NCBI GenBank assembly: GCA_020698575.1
Contig: CM036256.1
Span: forward strand, 19,793,908-19,857,907
From: Bostrychus sinensis
Lineage: Eukaryota; Chordata; Actinopteri; Gobiiformes; Eleotridae
Reading direction: 5' to 3'
DNA length: 64,000 bases
The stretch's first letter is position 1. Every line of letters starts with the position of its first letter. Shown one piece after another: positions 1 to 14,070 of this stretch. The notes under the pieces are model-generated. The model was given only the letters and a program-made list of their open reading frames with translations, was not told the DNA's origin and did not search any database. The translations under genes were made by a program, and so were the position numbers.

Positions 1-2433
1 TTAGGGCATGCTGAATTTGGTGAAGACTAGTGGAAAGTTGGGCTGAGGTGTGTTTTCTAAATGTCTTTTTAAGATTGAGATTTGCTTGAGTAGGTCTAGT
101 GTGTGTAACATAGGTTAGCTATTTATCAAAACATGTCAAGTCAATGTGGTGGACATATTGACATACATACTATATATATGGGAACATTACCCAATTTAAG
201 CAATTTTCCACAGGTCCAAATACATATAAATCAAATTCATCTTGTAACAGGTAAATGTAAAAATAAAGTAGCAGCAGGGCTTGGCATTAACACCAGCCAA
301 CCTGCCTAAGGCAGGTAGATATTTATTTTGGCTAGTGACGCAAATACTCCCATTTGCAACTTTGGTTGGTAGAAAGTTATGCATACTTAAGCCTGTATGG
401 TAAATTCAGATGTTAGGCCTGAATTTATGTTGCTCTGCTCAAGTATACACCATTCATTATATAGTAATTAATCATGATTAAAGAAAAGAAAATTAGTCAT
501 TTAAAAATATTACATGTTTTAAAAGATATGACACCACGTGCACAGATATACTTTATTCTGCCAATAGGTAAATCTGTTTTTTATATTTGATAAATCCATG
601 TCCATGCATAAAACCAAACTTACATTTTACAATACTATAAATTATACAGAAAACTTCACAAATTAAATTGTGGCTAGTAAAAACACTAATTGTTTTTTAG
701 TAACTTTTGAAAAAGACTAGCCATGGTGACCAGTGAGAAAAAAGGTAAATAAAAAAAAGTTTAAAAAAGCCCTGAGTAGCACCTATGTTGTTAACACTGT
801 ATTAGCCTAGCCACACTTTGTTCTCAGTGTCAACCTGCTAACAAGCTAACCAAACTTGAAATCACTTTATTAAATTGCTACCACTAAACAGGTAACAATA
901 AATAGAAAATGGTTTCGAAACAGGTAAGGAAACATAAGTAGGGTGTATGTTTTTTTAGGTTGGTATTAGATTCACATAACTGTGCAATAGGTTAGCTTTG
1001 TTCCACATCAGCGTGCTAACTTGCTAATCAACCTTTACAGCTGTGGAAAAGATAAATTGATAGCTGACTGTTTTTGAATAGAGTAGAGTAGAGTAAATTC
1101 CTAAAAAACACCATCTCTTAACCTGAGATGAGCCTCTAGCTGTCAGTGTTTTGCAGGCCCTAGAATTAGAGCAAGTCTCTAAGGGAAAAGTCTCTGTATT
1201 GTCCCCTAAACAAACAGAAATACAACCAAGTGTTATGTGTTAAAATGAGAAAAGTGAGATTTGGGTGACTAAGGGGTGTGGGATGGCTAATGTGACAAAG
1301 CTATAGTCTGTGATGCTCAATCTCAGTATAACACGCTTCATTAAATTCCTTCTTAATTTCGACCATCTGTCTCTATCAATGTAGCAACACATTTTAGGAA
1401 TTCATCTAAGAAATGCCTTTTATGTACTGGTAATCATCATGAATCGAGCCCAAACCTATAGCAGTCTGAAGAATTCTCATTAGACCATCAGATGAAACAA
1501 GCCAACCCCACCCTTTCCTGCCTCCTCCTGCTTAAATGTTTCAAACCTGCAATCTGTGGGCAAGCATTTCATCTGAAGTGTCCCCTGAGTATAGTCTGAC
1601 GCCCCTGATGTCTTCAAACAGCCTGTCACTTAAACTTATATATACAGGCTTAAGTGTTAGCAATGCAGGTGAATATGCACTATATACATCGCTGTGTTGC
1701 AAGTGTGTACAGGCTTCAAATAGCAGTTGTCATCACCTTAGCAACTACCGCATCCCTACCTATCTTTGAAAATACTGTGTTTTTTTTTTTTATCTGGTAA
1801 AATGACAAGCTGAGATAGAAAGAGAGAAATGAATAGAGGTGGTGGCTTAATGGAGGAAGGTGGATGAAAGGAAAAAGCGGGGGTTGGGGAAAAACAGAAC
1901 ATGGCATTCAGGATAATAGCAACAGCATTCACACTACCCACACCGTTTCTTCAATTTGTAACCTTTTCTTTTCATTTATTCCCTTTTGAAGTGCACAGGA
2001 GTTTGTAGAGGCTGAGACCAAAAACCAAAGTACTCCACCCATTTTGGTTCCTCTCATTCTCTTTATACCACATTTTTGCTTATCCTCACATCAAAGACGA
2101 GAAAGCCGCCCAGTTCGCTTACAGGATTTTGCAGTAAAGCTTTATTGAACACATGTTTGATTGTTAGGGGGGTGTAAATTATGTGATGTATAGTTTTTTG
2201 ATTTTAAAGCTCAATGAGTAATACTGTACTTGTTACACAGTAGATTCCTGCCTTTATATTATTGGCCCTGTAATGTGTCAGTTTAGTTTAGGCTATTTTA
2301 TATCACTGCAGTACCTCTGGTTGTATACACAGGCTACTCCTGGAGGGTTTTGAGGTTCTGATTTAGTTTTTTAGAGACAGTTTTCTTCTTTTAGTACTGC
2401 TCTGGTTGTGGCTTAAATTTGAAGTTTACCACT
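1..2433. other. Non-coding left flank, no gene seen
   Basis: AT-rich DNA with only short chance reading frames on both strands. No splice-bounded exon, RNA gene or CpG island was found. Two loosely similar stretches near 815-860 and 985-1035, both rich in 'gctaac' words, look like decayed repeat. Non-coding 5' exons of sema6b could lie here or further left, but none can be identified from sequence alone. Confidence 0.6.
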
Positions 2434-2850
2434 GTTTAGTCCTGGGTTAGCTCTAGGTTAGTCCTGGTTATGTGATGATTTAGTCCCACATTAGTCCATG
2501 TTTAGACCTGGTTTAGTACCATCTGGTTTAGTCCTACATTAGTCTCTTATTTAGACCTGCTTTAGTCCTTCATTAGTCTCTTATTTAGACCTGCTTTAGT
2601 CCGACTTTAGTCCTGGTTACGTGCCGGTTTAGTCCTGGTTTAGACTTGGTTTAGTTCTAGTTTGGAACCAGGTTTTGTTAGTGCCTTTTTTAGATCTGAT
2701 TTAGACCTACATTAGTTCTGGTTTTGTTCTGGTTTAGTCCTGGCTGGTTTAGACCTAGTTTAGTTCTAGTTTGGAACCTGGTTTTGTTAGTCCCTTGTTT
2801 AGACCTGGTTTTGACACAATTTAGCCTGGTTTCATTCTGGTTTACTCCCT
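2434..2850 (+). repeat. Degenerate minisatellite, TTTAGTCC/TTTAGACC type
   Basis: About 400 bp made of variants of an 11-base word of the form GGTTTAGTCCT or GGTTTAGACCT, often alternating to give a period of about 22. Spacing is irregular and many copies have diverged, so it is an old array. The same word occurs in the opposite orientation at 22.48-23.13 kb. All frames across it are repeat translation, not genes. Confidence 0.8.
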
Positions 2851-3698
2851 GTTTTGGAATGCTCATTTTCATCCCGTAAGAAGGTGCTCTGAAAGCCAAA
2901 TATTTTATCAGGTATAAAAGGTACTCAGGGTAAAAAGTTTTAGAATCACTGTTATATGACTATAAGATGCTATTTTCAAAAAAGCTACAAAAGACTTCAA
3001 TGTGTTTTCTTACTCTTTATTGCTGCCACAGATACGTGGACAAAGAAATTGCATTACAGAGCTATGTGCTTTGGCAATTCTGCTGCAAAGTGCTCGGTCC
3101 ATAAACAATATATTGTGGATACAATCTTAATGGGCCCTGAGCTATACTTTGGAAACGCTTGATTTAGAGCTTTGTTAACCATTGACCACAACAATAACAT
3201 TGTCCATCTGCTCAAAGTTTTTGGCTTTTCTCTTTCCTCACTGCCACGTCTTTAAGGGAACACCTCCTGCTTTTAAAGTCTAATTGCCCGTAATACAGCC
3301 ACCGTATGCTTGACCTCAAACACATCTATTGGGAAAACCACCCAAAATGTCTTTGTAACCTGGTGAATGCTCGGTCTTCTATGTGTGGTATATGGTTTTG
3401 AGAACCGTTTAGTTCACACGATTTGACAATAGAGTGACATTTCCAACAATACATCACCTTTTCACCACTGTGTAGAGAATAGGAACACATTAGCTTTCTA
3501 TTGAAGCTATGTCAGGGCACCAGTAACCATCCTGCTGCTCTGCTGACCCTGTCACTTAGCTCACAACCGTCAAGTCCATTGCACAAAGAAATCCGTCAAA
3601 ATGTCAATATATACTGTACACACTAACACTCATGTGCATATTCATATACTGCACACAATGGTGAAATTTGACTGTGACGTTTCCCCTCTTGATAACAG

Positions 3699-6600
3699 TG
3701 AATGTGTCCTGCTGCCATGGCGACCGTGACTCCTCCCCTCACGTTTCTTCTTCTGCTACTTCAAATGGCTGACGGCTCATTCCCAGAGGAACCCAACCCG
3801 CTCAGCTACGTCCCTGTCGAGGGTATGTGTGTCCTTCCCTCTTTAAATGTGTGTGCGTGCAGTTGATGAATGGCTCTGTGCTAGAAGTGGAAATCAGGGG
3901 TCAGGGGTCAAAGCCTGGGTGTTTGAAGATGGGATTCACGCAGGGATAAAAAAATTAAATAAAAATAGCTGATGGGCTTCTTCAGCGTGCTCTAGTTTTT
4001 TAAATAAGGAAATGAGAAACAGCATATTCTTGCTCTAGATGTCTGCGAGGTAGATGCAGAGACAATTAGATGGGACGGGCCGATCCGGATGACAAACGAG
4101 AGGACTGAGGGTGGAGAAGGAAAGGGGAGGAGACAGGCAGGTGGAGATGGATAACGGCACTCTCTCCATGCCTCCCCTGCAGTCAAGGACAACAAGACCA
4201 TTTCCCAATCTGTCTCCTGACGACAAGGCCTCCCTGTGGAGATTGTTGTCCTCCATCATCACAAACTTTTCCATAGTCCACAACTGACGCTTCTATTTAC
4301 CTCATTTTGTGTTTATGTAAAACTAGAAGCATCTCCCCCCAGGACATTGGCCATATCTCGCAATGGTAAAGATATAGTGCCCAAACGAGGACTATAGTCG
4401 AGGGGTACAGGGGTATTTGTTCCTTCACTGACTGTTTGGCAGAAGTAAGTATCTGTCTATCTCACAAAGATACTAAATATATTATTGAAACTCTGGATCA
4501 ATACATCACCAATACGTAACTTTATGGGGGACTAATATTGCAGTTTCTCTACATGAAAAAAGGAGGATGATGAAGCTGTGTCTTACAGTAAACTACTGTT
4601 GTGTAGGTGAATTTAGATGTAAGAGTTCGCCTTTTCTCTGTCCTCAGCTGACATACTTAAGAACAACACTTAAAAATGGAGGCCTTTATGTCCTTACTGA
4701 CCGTTTCTTTGCTTGTGTTCGTCTGTCAGTGGTGAGGAGGTACCCCGTGTTTCTGGGCAGGGCTCACCGTTCGGCTCAGAGGCAGGAGCTGCACATCCAG
4801 ACGGTCCTCCAAGTCAACCGCACGCTCTACATAGGAGCCAGGTAACCAACGGCAACCACCTCCAACCGTGTGTGTTACTGACGTTTCTGCATAAATATCC
4901 CTCTTTTTTATGCCACGGCTTCCATCTGCTGTCATTCTGTTAAGGATGGTTGTCAGAGTGAGGTTTTGAAATGCTGTTGCTAAATGTCAAGCTGTTTGTT
5001 CACACTAGCCACCCAGAGATGATGAGGCATAGTTGTCTGTTTTATGATAATATATAATGTGGAATGATTAGAGGGGCCCATAGCTTTCTTTGTCAAGTCA
5101 ATGTAATTATGACTGAATTCATAATTAAAAGGCAACAACTATCTGTATTATTTGTTTGATTTCTTTGTTGCACAGCATGATCATCATTTCAAAACGATTT
5201 CATTTATTTTAGTAAACAAAACAAAGTATTTTTGGCCTTGATGGCAAGGTGGGTAGCACACGGGGGTTGTAGCATTCAAGCTTGAATCCATGTTAAGTAG
5301 TAGTAGTAGTCACAGTAATAAAAGCAGTACTGGCAGTGTCAGTAGTAGTAGGAGTAGAAGAAGTAGGATTTGGCAGTGGTAGTAGTAGCAATAGTTTTTG
5401 CTGTTCTGTAGCAAAAAATTACTTTTAAAAGTACTTCTACAAAAGTTTAACTTTTATGAGTACTCTAATAAAAAAATAACAGTATGTTTACATTAACTAC
5501 TTCTTCAGAGTACTTCTTCCACCTCTGGACACACTTATAAATCTGGCCTTTTATATAAGCTTTGTTGCTTAGTTCTTTGGTAATATTTAAAAACCCATCA
5601 AATTTTCAGTTTTGTTTTTGTTTTTGCTCTGGTCTTCCACGTCAATGTCAAATTCTTATTTGTTCTCTTGGCAAATTTAATTACCAACTCTTGTTTTGTA
5701 TACGTTTTGCAGAGATGACTTGTATAGAGTGGAACTGGATAACATGGCAGGTGACGAAATGTTTTACAGCAAGGTAGGACTCATTTTCATGTCCGGTAAA
5801 GAAAATAAAACGAACTATAAAAAATATAATATCATGATTTTTTTTCTTTAGAAGCGGACATGGGAATCCAATAAAAATGACATCCGAGTGTGCCGGATGA
5901 AGGGCAAACATGAGGTATATTGCAATAAACACAGCACTTTGAAACTCACTCTCATGCACCGGCTATATCTCTGCTATCACACGCATGGACAGACACAACA
6001 GATGTTGGAGGATACTTATTTCCTATGGGCACACCTTCATATGGTATTTACACAAATTTGAGCTTGTTGATACAGAATCACCCTGTCTAATCACAGCCAC
6101 TCATTGAAATGTCTGTGAAGCTTGAAATATGTTGTTGTACAGATATATGCCAGTTGTCATGTTTAGGCCAGTGTTGGATGTGATAAAATATACAACAATA
6201 ATTTGATGCTGGTTTACCTGACAGGTTGAAACTTAAAAATATATATGCTTTGTTGAATAAATGCAACAGCACCTCCAGCAAAACCCAATCTAGACAAAAA
6301 CTGAAAAGCGAAAAAGAAGCAACAGGAAAACATTACAGAGCAAACTGAGCAGAGAGAGTGACACAGCCCCAGGGAGCAAACAGTAATTGAAATCACTTGA
6401 GGAGAGGAGCTAAATGTAGGGACGTGTGTGTAGGTGGATAGAGCCAACAGGCTGAGGACACTAAGAGATCTGATGCTTTAAAGGAACAGATAAGATGAAA
6501 TGATTGAAAGGAAAAATAACATTTCAATAAAAGGACAAAGAGTGTGGGAGTTTTGCCTTGCGGCAGAGAAATGGCAGAAGTGAGCGAAAAGTCAGCAGAA

Positions 6601-7529
6601 ACGGTTACCACTAATGTCCCTTGAAATGTAAAAAATCATTATGAAAGTAATTCTAGAAAGTAATTCTTTTTGCAATTCAAAAAGACTGCTTTAAAAATGA
6701 CCATTGTAATTTGAAGCATAGTATCAAGAGTAAACTTCCCCATTTGAAAGAAAAATGTTTTTCTCCTTTACTTTAAAATACATTTAATGCTAATGCCTAA
6801 TTAGGCCGTGTGGATTGAATGCACACAGGCGTATTTTAGTATGAATTATTCAGCAACACAAAAGAGCACTGTTCTGCCACCATTTGTCAAACAATCAAAT
6901 GATCTGCAAATCAAAATTATGCAAAGCACTTCTCATTCCAATGAAATTATTCTCAGGGAAAATAGAGCTTTGTTAGGCTTATTTGCAAACATTTAAAAGG
7001 AATTTTAATATTTGCTATGAGTCTTCAGTAGGAATATCTTATCTATAAGCAAAGAGGCATATCTCCAGATTTAAGCATCTTGTCTGACACCAGCTCTATG
7101 ATCAGACTGTTGTGAAATATAGCCACAAAGGTATTACTGTGGCAACCGCTCTCATCAACTTTTACATTCCCTGGTAGCAGCTTTAAAATTCACCTCAATC
7201 TTCAGTCTGCACTTTGAAGCGAGCTATAAAGTGTGTCCTATTGTTCCTTCACGTGGACCATTTTCTCTAAGGATTGTTTAAAGCCACATTTTTCAGCCCA
7301 GTGGTCTCCAACTGGTAGTTTGAAGCTTAACAACATCTTTTTTGATGTGCAACTAATAATTATCTTCTTGTTTTTAATCCCTCATTTTTGGTTTTATCGT
7401 TCCTGAAGGGTGAGTGCCGTAATTTCATCAAGGTGTTGCTGAGCCAGCCCGATGGCTTGTTTGTGTGTGGAACGAACGCATTCAATCCTCTTTGTGCCAA
7501 TTACACAGTAAGTACACCAGCCCATTTCT

Positions 7530-7574
<45 letters not shown>

Positions 7575-10500
7575 AATGTGCTTAGACCTAATTCAGTGAG
7601 CTATACTGTACTGTATCTCTCAATGATCCAAACCAAACACTCAGTTGTTTCTTTATTGACCCCTTGTGGCTGTAGGTAGTATTGGGGAATGATACATAAT
7701 AATAATAATCATAATAACAATAATAATAATAAAAATATCATATAGGATTCATTAAAAAACATGTTAAAAACCTATTTCTCTTGACTAAGTGTGATGAACT
7801 CTGAGCCACAAAAAATCAAATCCTTACTGTGCTTTTCTGGTTCCTGAACATACACTTCTGTGCATTTTTCCTTTTGCAGAGAGACACTTTGGAAATGGTG
7901 GGCGAGCCTGTGAGTGGGATGGCACGTTGCCCATATGATCCGAGACACGCCAACGTGGCTCTATTCGCAGGTATAGACAACACTGAGACGTCTCTGTCCT
8001 TGTGTTTACCTTTACAAATGATTTATGGTCGGGCCTCTCAGTGCATTGCTTGTTTGGTTTTAATCTTCCTGACCTTGCTCTATCTCTCCATCCCTTCTTC
8101 TTAATCTTCTCTACTCTGTCCGTATGTACGTGTGTGCTTTCTCTCTCTCAGATGGAAGTCTCTTTACCGGCACCGTGACAGATTTCTTAGCCATCGATGC
8201 GGTGATCTATCGCAGTCTTGGTGACAGCCCTGCCCTACGCACTGTCAAACACGACTCCAAATGGTTTCGAGGTACTTTTGCTTTTAAATACACTTTCAGA
8301 TCACTACAACCCCAGGTAGGTTTTAAGCCTTAGGAATAAGTCTGAAAAAGCAGATAAAATTAGATTGGTACATTTATTGTAAGTGGAGCACTCTTGGACA
8401 GATTGATGTATTGAGGTTAGTTGGACTGCTTTCAGTCAAACCTATCTTTCACCGAGGAAAAACAAGCCACATAGGTCAAAGCAAGAACATCAGGATGAAT
8501 AAATGATAAATAATGTGTATGCTCTTGTCCATTATGATAATTTAAACAGCACATGAATATTTAATAAGAGACCCAGTGGACGCCAGCGGTCCATGTTGAT
8601 GTGAATGTTATTACTATGGGAGTCTTGCACTTTGCTTCCAGTGCACTCCTCTGCAGCGAATGCATGAATACAAGTGTGGGTATTTTCTAATAATGATAAT
8701 ATTGTTTTGCAGAGCCATACTTTGTGAGTGCTATGGAGTATGGGCCTCATATTTATTTCTTCTTCAGAGAGATGGCCATGGAGTTTCATCATCTTGAAAA
8801 GGTGATCAGCTAATAAATCAATCATAGTCAATGTCCAGTTAAACATAAGTCATTATATAGAAGACAGGTCTATCAAGTTTCTCAAAATTTAACCCTGAAA
8901 GAAAGGGAGCAGCCTAAAGTGACTTCATATATGTCTTATCTAAGTGATGTGGCCTTATATGATCCTTTAAGTCAGCAGAACGAGGTGTTTTTATCACAAG
9001 ATCCAAGCAATACAAATGAAAGCAGTGCACAGTATCCATCTGGAATTTTGAATAAGTGTTACTAATTTAATAAATTTGTGAAGTTCAGGTTTGTTTCCCC
9101 GCTGCTTGCTTCATATTGTTTCCTAGGAAGATAGAGTCATACTTGATTCTTGGTTTGGTTGCAGGTAATGGTGTCCCGCGTGGCTCGTGTGTGTAAGTCT
9201 GACCTCGGAGGCTCACAGCGTGTTCTGGAGAAACAGTGGACCACTTTCCTGAAGGCTCGACTCAACTGTTCTGTCCCTGGAGACTCCCACTTCTACTTCA
9301 ACCTGTTGCACGCAACCAGCAACATCATACACATGCAGGGACGGGATGTCATCCTGGGCCTCTTCTCCACCCCACCAAACAGGTACTAGGGCTTGCCAAA
9401 CAAGTAAACAATTAAGAAAAAGCATTACTCCTCTCATCATTCTGTCTTTGTTTCTGTAGCATCCCTGGCTCTGCTGTGTGTGTGTTTGACATGCAGCAGC
9501 TGGCACATGTCTTCGAGGGACGCTTTAAGGAGCAGAAATCCCCCGAGTCAATTTGGACTCCTGTACCAGATGAGGCTGTGCCTAAACCCAGGTATTCATA
9601 TGCAAAGAGTGTATAAGCAGCTTTGGCAGAATAGTGCAGTGGCTGCCTCATATAGAGTCTAGTTACTCTCCTCACTGAAATTCCCAGCTGTCACTCACAC
9701 CACAGTTTCTACATTATTCAGCAGATACAGCAATACAGCTTTGAGAATATGTTCTATTATACTCACTTACCTGATTTTTTACTTTCAGACCAGGAGGATG
9801 TGCAGTCCAGGGATCGAGATTTAGCACCTCTACCACACTGCCAGACGAGGTGCTTAACTTTGTAAAGACGCATCCGCTTATGGATGAGACTGTTCCACTA
9901 TTAGGACACAGGCCATGGGTGGTCAAGACTATGGGAAGGTAAATAAAGAAAAGAATATTATAGATGCACATTAAATATGAAGTTACCTGGGTTAAGTCTA
10001 TCGCATGTCTCTATTTAGGTACCAGCTGACAGCGATGGTTGTGGACACTGAAGCAGGTCCACACAAGAACCGCACTGTGTTATTTCTGGGCTCCACCCGA
10101 GGAACCATCCTCAAGTTTTTAATGATTCCCAATGGCGATGCAGTTTCCCACAACAGTGTGTTTCTGGAGGAGGTAGAGGGCTTCAACCCTGAGAAGTGAG
10201 TACAGTCAGTGTTGTTTCTTGTAAGGTATACCTTTTACACAGTACTATTTAAAGTGATTATTTACATAATGTACATACTAATGAGCGAGATATGTCTCAA
10301 ATACAAGCATGGTTTGGGCACTTTTAAGGTTTATTTTCCACCTATTCAAAGAACCATCTGAATTAATAAATTACTTTATTTTATTTAGATATTTCTTGGG
10401 CCTAAACCGACTTGATCTCTTTATGTTAGTATTACACAAATCTATCAGGTGAAAGTAAGTGGATTCCCAAATGCCAGTGTCCTCTGTGTGCAGGTGTGGA

Positions 10501-13500
10501 GAGGACTCCCCTCAGGCTCGCCAGCTCCTGTCACTGTCTCTGGACCGAACCAGCCACACTCTGCTGCTGGCCTTTCCTTCATGCCTGGTCCGAGTGCCCA
10601 CATCTCGCTGCCATCTTCATTCACGCTGCATGAAGTGAGCTCTTTAGCCTCAACTGAGTATTTATGAAAATAAAATTTTATGGGTGTGGTTTATTACTTG
10701 TATTTCCCAGTATTTTGCTTGGCTGAAGAGGAACACATTTTGTTTTTGTTTTTTTTTTGGCGGGGGGGGTTGCTGAATACTTAATGTATTTGGTTATTAC
10801 TGCACAAAAAGCATTTGAAAAAAACTACACCATATATGAAATAATAGACGAAGAAAAAAAGTATAATAGTTGATACAAATTGTCTTTCATATTTCCCTGT
10901 GTTTTCTGCTAGGCTTCCTGTTGTTGTAAAATGAGGCCAACATTCAGCATATTCCTGACCCTTTATTTCTAATGCTGTGTGTGTAGGAGCTGTCTGGCCT
11001 CGAGGGATCCATATTGTGGCTGGACAAGAGGCAGCACCTGCTCCTTTCTGAGACCAGGAACACGGTAAGATATGGTCACATACACCAAAATATCAGCTGT
11101 TACAGAGCCAAGCTTGTAAAATACTAATATAGATGAAGAAGTCCGCTGTGCAGTGGACAGACTGTAACTGAGATCTAAAGGATTTTAATTGAGATATTGG
11201 ACTATTATTAATAGTGGAGAGAGTAAAATTAAGCTCATCTGAAAAATGCCATATACAGAAACAGTGTTAGAAGAGAGGGTGACAATGCACAAAAATACCC
11301 ATTACAAAGCCAAATCCAAGAGATACAAAAGTAAGCAATCTACTATAACTGGAAATTATAGAATAAATCACAACACACATGACACATAGAGTAAAATGTA
11401 TTGATGCACAGTGTGTCACCCTTCATGTGTTTGTATGAGCCTGACCTCTGACCCCTTGCATGGCCTACAAGCAAAAAGAAACAATTATGTGGATCAATAT
11501 CCCCTTACACTCAGTATGTGTCAACTCAATTCAACTGATTATGATTAGTATTACCCAAAATGTATATTAGTTTGCTCCCAAACCCATAATTCATGACTTA
11601 AATTTGTTTTGTTTTTTGATAAATATTTGATATGTTTCTTGTCACTTATGGTCCTCTGTTGTATGTCTTTGTAACTGCAGGCTCCCCTTTCAACAAGATG
11701 TGGAGTATGGGAACACCACCTCCCATCTAGGAGACTGTGATGGTATGTTGCAGCACTATGACATGGGCTTTTGTGGCTGGGCTGTGGCAGTGGACTGAGG
11801 GCAGTCTCCACCTAGTGGTTACATAGAGAACTACATCTGTCTGCTGAACATTTTGTTCTCTAAATGTGTACTCCCAAGCATGAGGATATATGTGACAATC
11901 CCTGTAATTAGAGAGGTTTTAATTATACAAAGGAATTTTGAACTTAGCAAAGCGAGTCGCTCAACTGTTACACTGTATTACAACATAGGTGTCATTGTGG
12001 CAGAAGAGAATGAATCTGGGCTTTAAGTCCTACAGGTCAAATTCTGCACAGTGTGACATGGCTTAATTAGAAAGGATGTGGAAGAGATGTGATGACTAGC
12101 TGCACAGACAATAATATGCTGCATGATGGGAAAGTTAACATCTTCCCATGGCAAGTCTTTGTTCTATCAACAAAAGGAAAATTCGTGAGGAGAATGACCA
12201 AGGTTAGCTTTAAAAATATCTTGAGGTAATGCAATTTCTGGTAAGAGTTGTCACCAGAGTAACATCAGAGAGGGCCGCTGAGGTAGGTCAGTTTCAAAGA
12301 CATCAGCCTTGCGAGATTAATACTTCTAAAACACAGTTAAAAACACATTCCAGGGCATTGTCACCATCTTTTAAAATGACATATGGGCTGCTCGCATTTA
12401 TTCTGATTATAAAAAGTGATAGCCCTGTTGAGGAAGTGTGGTTCGGCTGTAGACCAGGAGAGGACAGAGAGCTGTGCGCTGCTGTGTCTGCAGATGGGAG
12501 TGATTAAAGTGCTGGTGGAAACACTGAGGTAATGGTTCGCTGTGTGAGGAGGAGAGAGTGAAAGACAGACTCAGTGACCGGCTGCAGGGTGGAAAGAGTG
12601 AGGAGTCAGCTGCTGTGGTCTGAGCAGAGCTGATGACAGTTGCAGGCCTTTAGACAGAAGAGCCTGTGGAGCCTCAAGGCAAGAGTGGAGAGGCCCTTTT
12701 AGATATAATCATCCCACAAAATAGACTTTTAATGGAGGACGTTATGACCACAGATTATGAGTGTTATTGTAGTTATTGATTCATAAGACTACTTTTTATC
12801 TTGTGGAGGTAAAGCACTCACTACTAAAGAAGATGCTGCAACATAGCATTAATTGCACAGAGGATGTCCAATGCACTTTTTAACTAAATGTCATTTCTGT
12901 GATTGTAATTTTTCATCTTTAGGAATTTATCATTCATCTTTTGTGAAATGGAATAAGATAATAAGTAATTAAAGATTCATTTTCAATTGCCAATGTCTTT
13001 CATACAGATTTTTTATATTAATATAGTGTATCATAGTGATTTAAAAATGTCTAAAAGTGTTTATCCTTTTCTCAGGTATTTTGCAGCAGAGTCTGCTCAT
13101 CGAACCAGAAAGTTTGGTCTCCCTTAACCTTTTAGTGGCATCTGCAGTGTCAGCCTTCACTATTGGAGCAGCCCTCTCTGGTCTGGCTGTATGCTGGATC
13201 ATGGCTCACAAACCGTCCAACCGGAGACATGGTACTGGATCTCAGTCCTCTCTGCAACGGCGGGACAGGGGCTTGATAAACAGCGCCATGGGAGGCTCGG
13301 TCCTCAGTGTCACACGCCAAGCTGGAGGTGAACGCCAGTGCTCTCAGGGCGGGGAGACCCTGTTCGTCATGCCCAATGGCTGGGTCAAATCTGGGGAGCT
13401 TGACCCTGGTTTCCTGCCAACACCAGAACACACGCCCCAGCAGAAACGCCGTGGATTACGACTGTCTGATTCCAACTCCGGAGGATGGGACACCAGTCAG

Positions 13501-14070
13501 ACCTACCTGGGAGGAGGTTCGGTGGGATTAGGTTCCCCTTGCCGCATGCCCCCATCTGTCTACCTGACCACCAGACTGTTCCCTCAGGGTGGAGTGGGGC
13601 GCCACAGCAGTGAGGGGCGAGGGAACGATACTCCACGCCAGCACTATGTCTGTCTCAGTAAGCAGGAGAAGTCAATGAAGGGGACCCCGAAGGCGCCCCT
13701 CAGAAAGTCAGCAGGTGAATATGTGTATCCCATGACTCCACAAGACTCACCTGAGCGTCGCAGGGTGGTCTCAGCCCCCAGTGCTCCTAGTGCTCCCACC
13801 GCTCCCATGGAGTACAGCGAGCCTTTGCCTCTGCGCTGGCCAGCCCAGGAGGGATACATCTTGAGCAGTCATGGCATGGTCCCTGTTCCTTTGCCACCAC
13901 CAACAATGCCTGCCCCTAGCAGTCAGGCCTATGTGTCCCAGCAACACACTCCTGCACTTAGCAGAGCACTCATAAGGGGGGCGCTAGAGCGGGGCGAGCT
14001 GAGTGAGTTTATGGACTTGAGCCATTTGATGAAAAAGAGCTGCAATGACAGGACTCAGAATGGACAGTGA
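3699..14070 (+). CDS. sema6b: Semaphorin 6B, transmembrane axon-guidance ligand/receptor
   Basis: Coding exons: 3717-3822, 4730-4841, 5713-5773, 5852-5914, 7409-7507, 7880-7970, 8152-8271, 8713-8801, 9165-9382, 9460-9591, 9789-9938, 10019-10195, 10494-10634, 10987-11064, 11681-11742, 13076-14070. They total 2,694 nt, giving 897 aa in one frame (human SEMA6B is of similar length). Residues 1-20 form a hydrophobic signal peptide. The Sema domain runs to about residue 520 and has the family blocks VNRTLYIG, CRMKG, NAFNPLCANY, GMARCPYDP and DFLAIDAVIYRSLG. A PSI domain (DPYCGW) follows, then a transmembrane helix at about 584-609 and a tail of about 290 aa. The tail shares the blocks NGW, LLPTPE-like and SP(E/D)RRRVVSAP with SEMA6B, which separates it from 6A, 6C and 6D. 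Class 6 semaphorins signal with plexin-A proteins at the cell surface. An acceptor-like site ends at 3698, so the 5' UTR is probably spliced from upstream exons. The a/b paralog is undetermined. Confidence 0.93.
5296..5528. repeat. Interspersed repeat fragment with AGT-rich core (sema6b intron)
   Basis: An AGT/AGC trinucleotide tract is followed by words such as 'aagtacttctac' and ends in 'cttcttccacct'. The same arrangement recurs at 27551-27985, and related 'agtacttt' words occur at 16.6 kb. This points to a dispersed MITE-like family. The left end is unclear. Confidence 0.5.
7533..7570. repeat. (TA)n microsatellite
   Basis: Thirty-eight bases of uninterrupted TA directly downstream of a sema6b splice donor at 7508. 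An interrupted AAT-rich tract follows at about 7697-7732. Confidence 0.95.

Noticed and set aside
12229..12507. Possible extra sema6b exon in intron 15
   Set aside because: Candidate acceptors here lead to an immediate stop in the required phase, and exon 15 joins exon 16 directly as in human SEMA6B.
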